Shown in pieces: positions 63,407-64,000 of a DNA stretch of 64,000 nt. A program made the position numbers and the translations under genes. The notes under the pieces were generated by a model that was not told the DNA's origin, did no database searches, and saw nothing but the letters and a program-made list of their open reading frames with translations. Location of the stretch: assembly GCF_002976435.1 (NCBI RefSeq), contig NZ_PUGF01000003.1, forward strand, positions 62,001 through 126,000, given 5' to 3'. The stretch comes from Solimicrobium silvestre. GTDB lineage: Bacteria; Pseudomonadota; Gammaproteobacteria; Burkholderiales; Burkholderiaceae_D. The first letter of the stretch is position 1. Every line of letters begins with the position of its first letter.

Positions 63407-63805
63407 TCAGCCTGGTACCGCCGCCGCATCCAAAAAACCGGTTACTTTACTGATGCGTCCATCTTCAGTAACAATGACGATGTCGGTGCCGAACGCGACC
63501 GGTGCAGCATTCTTTGCTGCCAGCTTCCAAGAAAAACGCACGACATTGTTATGCCCGTCCGGCGTTCCATGTAGCTGAAAACGAAAATCTGGGAATTGTG
63601 CCTGCACAGCGGCGATCATTTTGTCCATGCCGTCATGGCTGGCACTTTGCATCATGGGGTCGGTATATTCCACGTCGGGGGTAAACGTGGACGAAATCAG
63701 AGAGCGGCGGTGGGTAGCGCCCATTTCATCCCAAACGGCAATATATTGCGTAGCAATACGATGCGCCTGTTCGGCAATCAGTTGAGAAGTTTGTGAGGTT
63801 GACAT
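63407..63805 (-). CDS. NTF2-like (SnoaL-type) protein
   Basis: The 132-residue protein has the SnoaL/NTF2-like pattern: a helical start (AHRIATQYIAVWDE), PDVEYTDPM and FRFQLHGTPDGHNNVVRFSWKLA, FGTDIVIVTEDGRISKVTGF. This fold is used by small isomerases, dehydratases and binding proteins; no catalytic residue stands out. AAAGGAG precedes the ATG. It is the first gene of the unit behind the palindrome at 63897. Confidence 0.78.
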   Translation of the reverse strand: MSTSQTSQLIAEQAHRIATQYIAVWDEMGATHRRSLISSTFTPDVEYTDPMMQSASHDGMDKMIAAVQAQFPDFRFQLHGTPDGHNNVVRFSWKLAAKNAAPVAFGTDIVIVTEDGRISKVTGFLDAAAVPG

Positions 63806-63896
63806 GGTAGAGCTCCTTTATGTTTGAGCCGGATTTTCCGGAAAGTTGTTTGTCTTAATCGACAGACGAATTCTCTACTCAACATTTAGTCCGGTC

Positions 63897-63915
63897 GATT
63901 ACCTGCCAGGTAATC
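63897..63915. promoter_or_regulatory. Perfect 9-1-9 palindrome upstream of the NTF2-like gene
   Basis: GATTACCTG-C-CAGGTAATC lies about 90 bases before the start at 63805. Its position and perfect symmetry suit an operator for the XRE regulator encoded downstream in the same unit. Confidence 0.55.
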
Positions 63916-64000
63916 AAACTGGCTTGCTCAATCATTTTGTGCAACTATTTTGGGGCAGTTCAAAAGGTATACGCAAAAGGGGTCTAACACTCAAACAACT

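Noticed and set aside
1-64000. tRNA, rRNA, CRISPR arrays, prophage or integrase genes
   Set aside because: I looked through the intergenic regions and saw no cloverleaf-like, rRNA-like or repeat-spacer sequence; short structured RNAs could still be missed by eye.

Overview
The window (about 50% GC, dense operons with many stop/start overlaps) looks like the chromosome of a free-living betaproteobacterium, most likely Burkholderiales (an Oxalobacteraceae-like genus is my best guess). The hints are the family mix: a 2-Cys OhrR/Ohr pair, two TonB proteins, LytTR and NarL-type two-component systems, coniferyl aldehyde dehydrogenase and PaaABCDE. No rRNA, tRNA or CRISPR array was seen.

Layout. 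1-8.0 kb: edge of a TPR-type (probably GGDEF) protein, a solute-binding protein with a Cys-rich partner, the ohrR-ohr-esterase peroxide locus, a small serine hydrolase and a large TonB-dependent receptor. 8.4-12.6 kb: a DsrE-like periplasmic protein, a TlpA thioredoxin, a DUF1684 protein and tonB-exbB-exbD, facing away from the receptor and probably serving it. 12.7-18.5 kb: a 5'-truncated HipA-like kinase, a 60-residue peptide coupled to coniferyl aldehyde dehydrogenase, a HAMP-GGDEF diguanylate cyclase and a double-VOC protein. 19.6-22.2 kb: reverse transsulfuration pair (cystathionine beta-synthase and gamma-lyase). 22.9-25.8 kb: MocR regulator, DoxX and AhpD-like proteins.

25.9-40.8 kb is the most interesting stretch: a co-directional cluster of 14 genes encoding an ANL ligase, a full PaaABCDE-type CoA-thioester epoxidase, an MFS exporter, a fusion of a heme-oxygenase-like diiron oxidase (HDO) with a cupin, a class II DAHP synthase, an aryl-CoA ligase, TrpE- and TrpG-like anthranilate synthase subunits, a hotdog thioesterase, a RidA protein and an alpha/beta hydrolase. 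None of the later phenylacetate catabolic genes (paaG, paaZ, paaF, paaH, paaJ) is present. The set reads as biosynthesis: extra shikimate flux to chorismate, anthranilate, anthraniloyl-CoA, ring epoxidation, then oxidation, release and export. I infer an undescribed dearomatised or N-oxygenated aminobenzoate product; the product is not known to me.

40.8-52.1 kb: periplasmic metallo-beta-lactamase-fold protein, LytS/LytTR pair, a collagen-like lipoprotein, a response regulator coupled to a ClpP-like periplasmic protein, a PAS kinase/NarL regulator pair, a MerR regulator facing a truncated drug exporter, and a TetR regulator facing an NADP-dependent oxidoreductase with a clear palindromic operator. 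52.2-57.2 kb is an accessory, decayed zone: lipoprotein, Fic protein, a HipA C-terminal relic cut by an IS200/IS605 (tnpB) remnant, a MITE-like inverted repeat and small secreted proteins. 57.2-64 kb: tandem secreted paralogues, a secreted hydrolase, an orphan TonB, and an XRE (MmyB-like) regulator with an alpha/beta hydrolase and an NTF2-like protein, preceded by a perfect palindrome.
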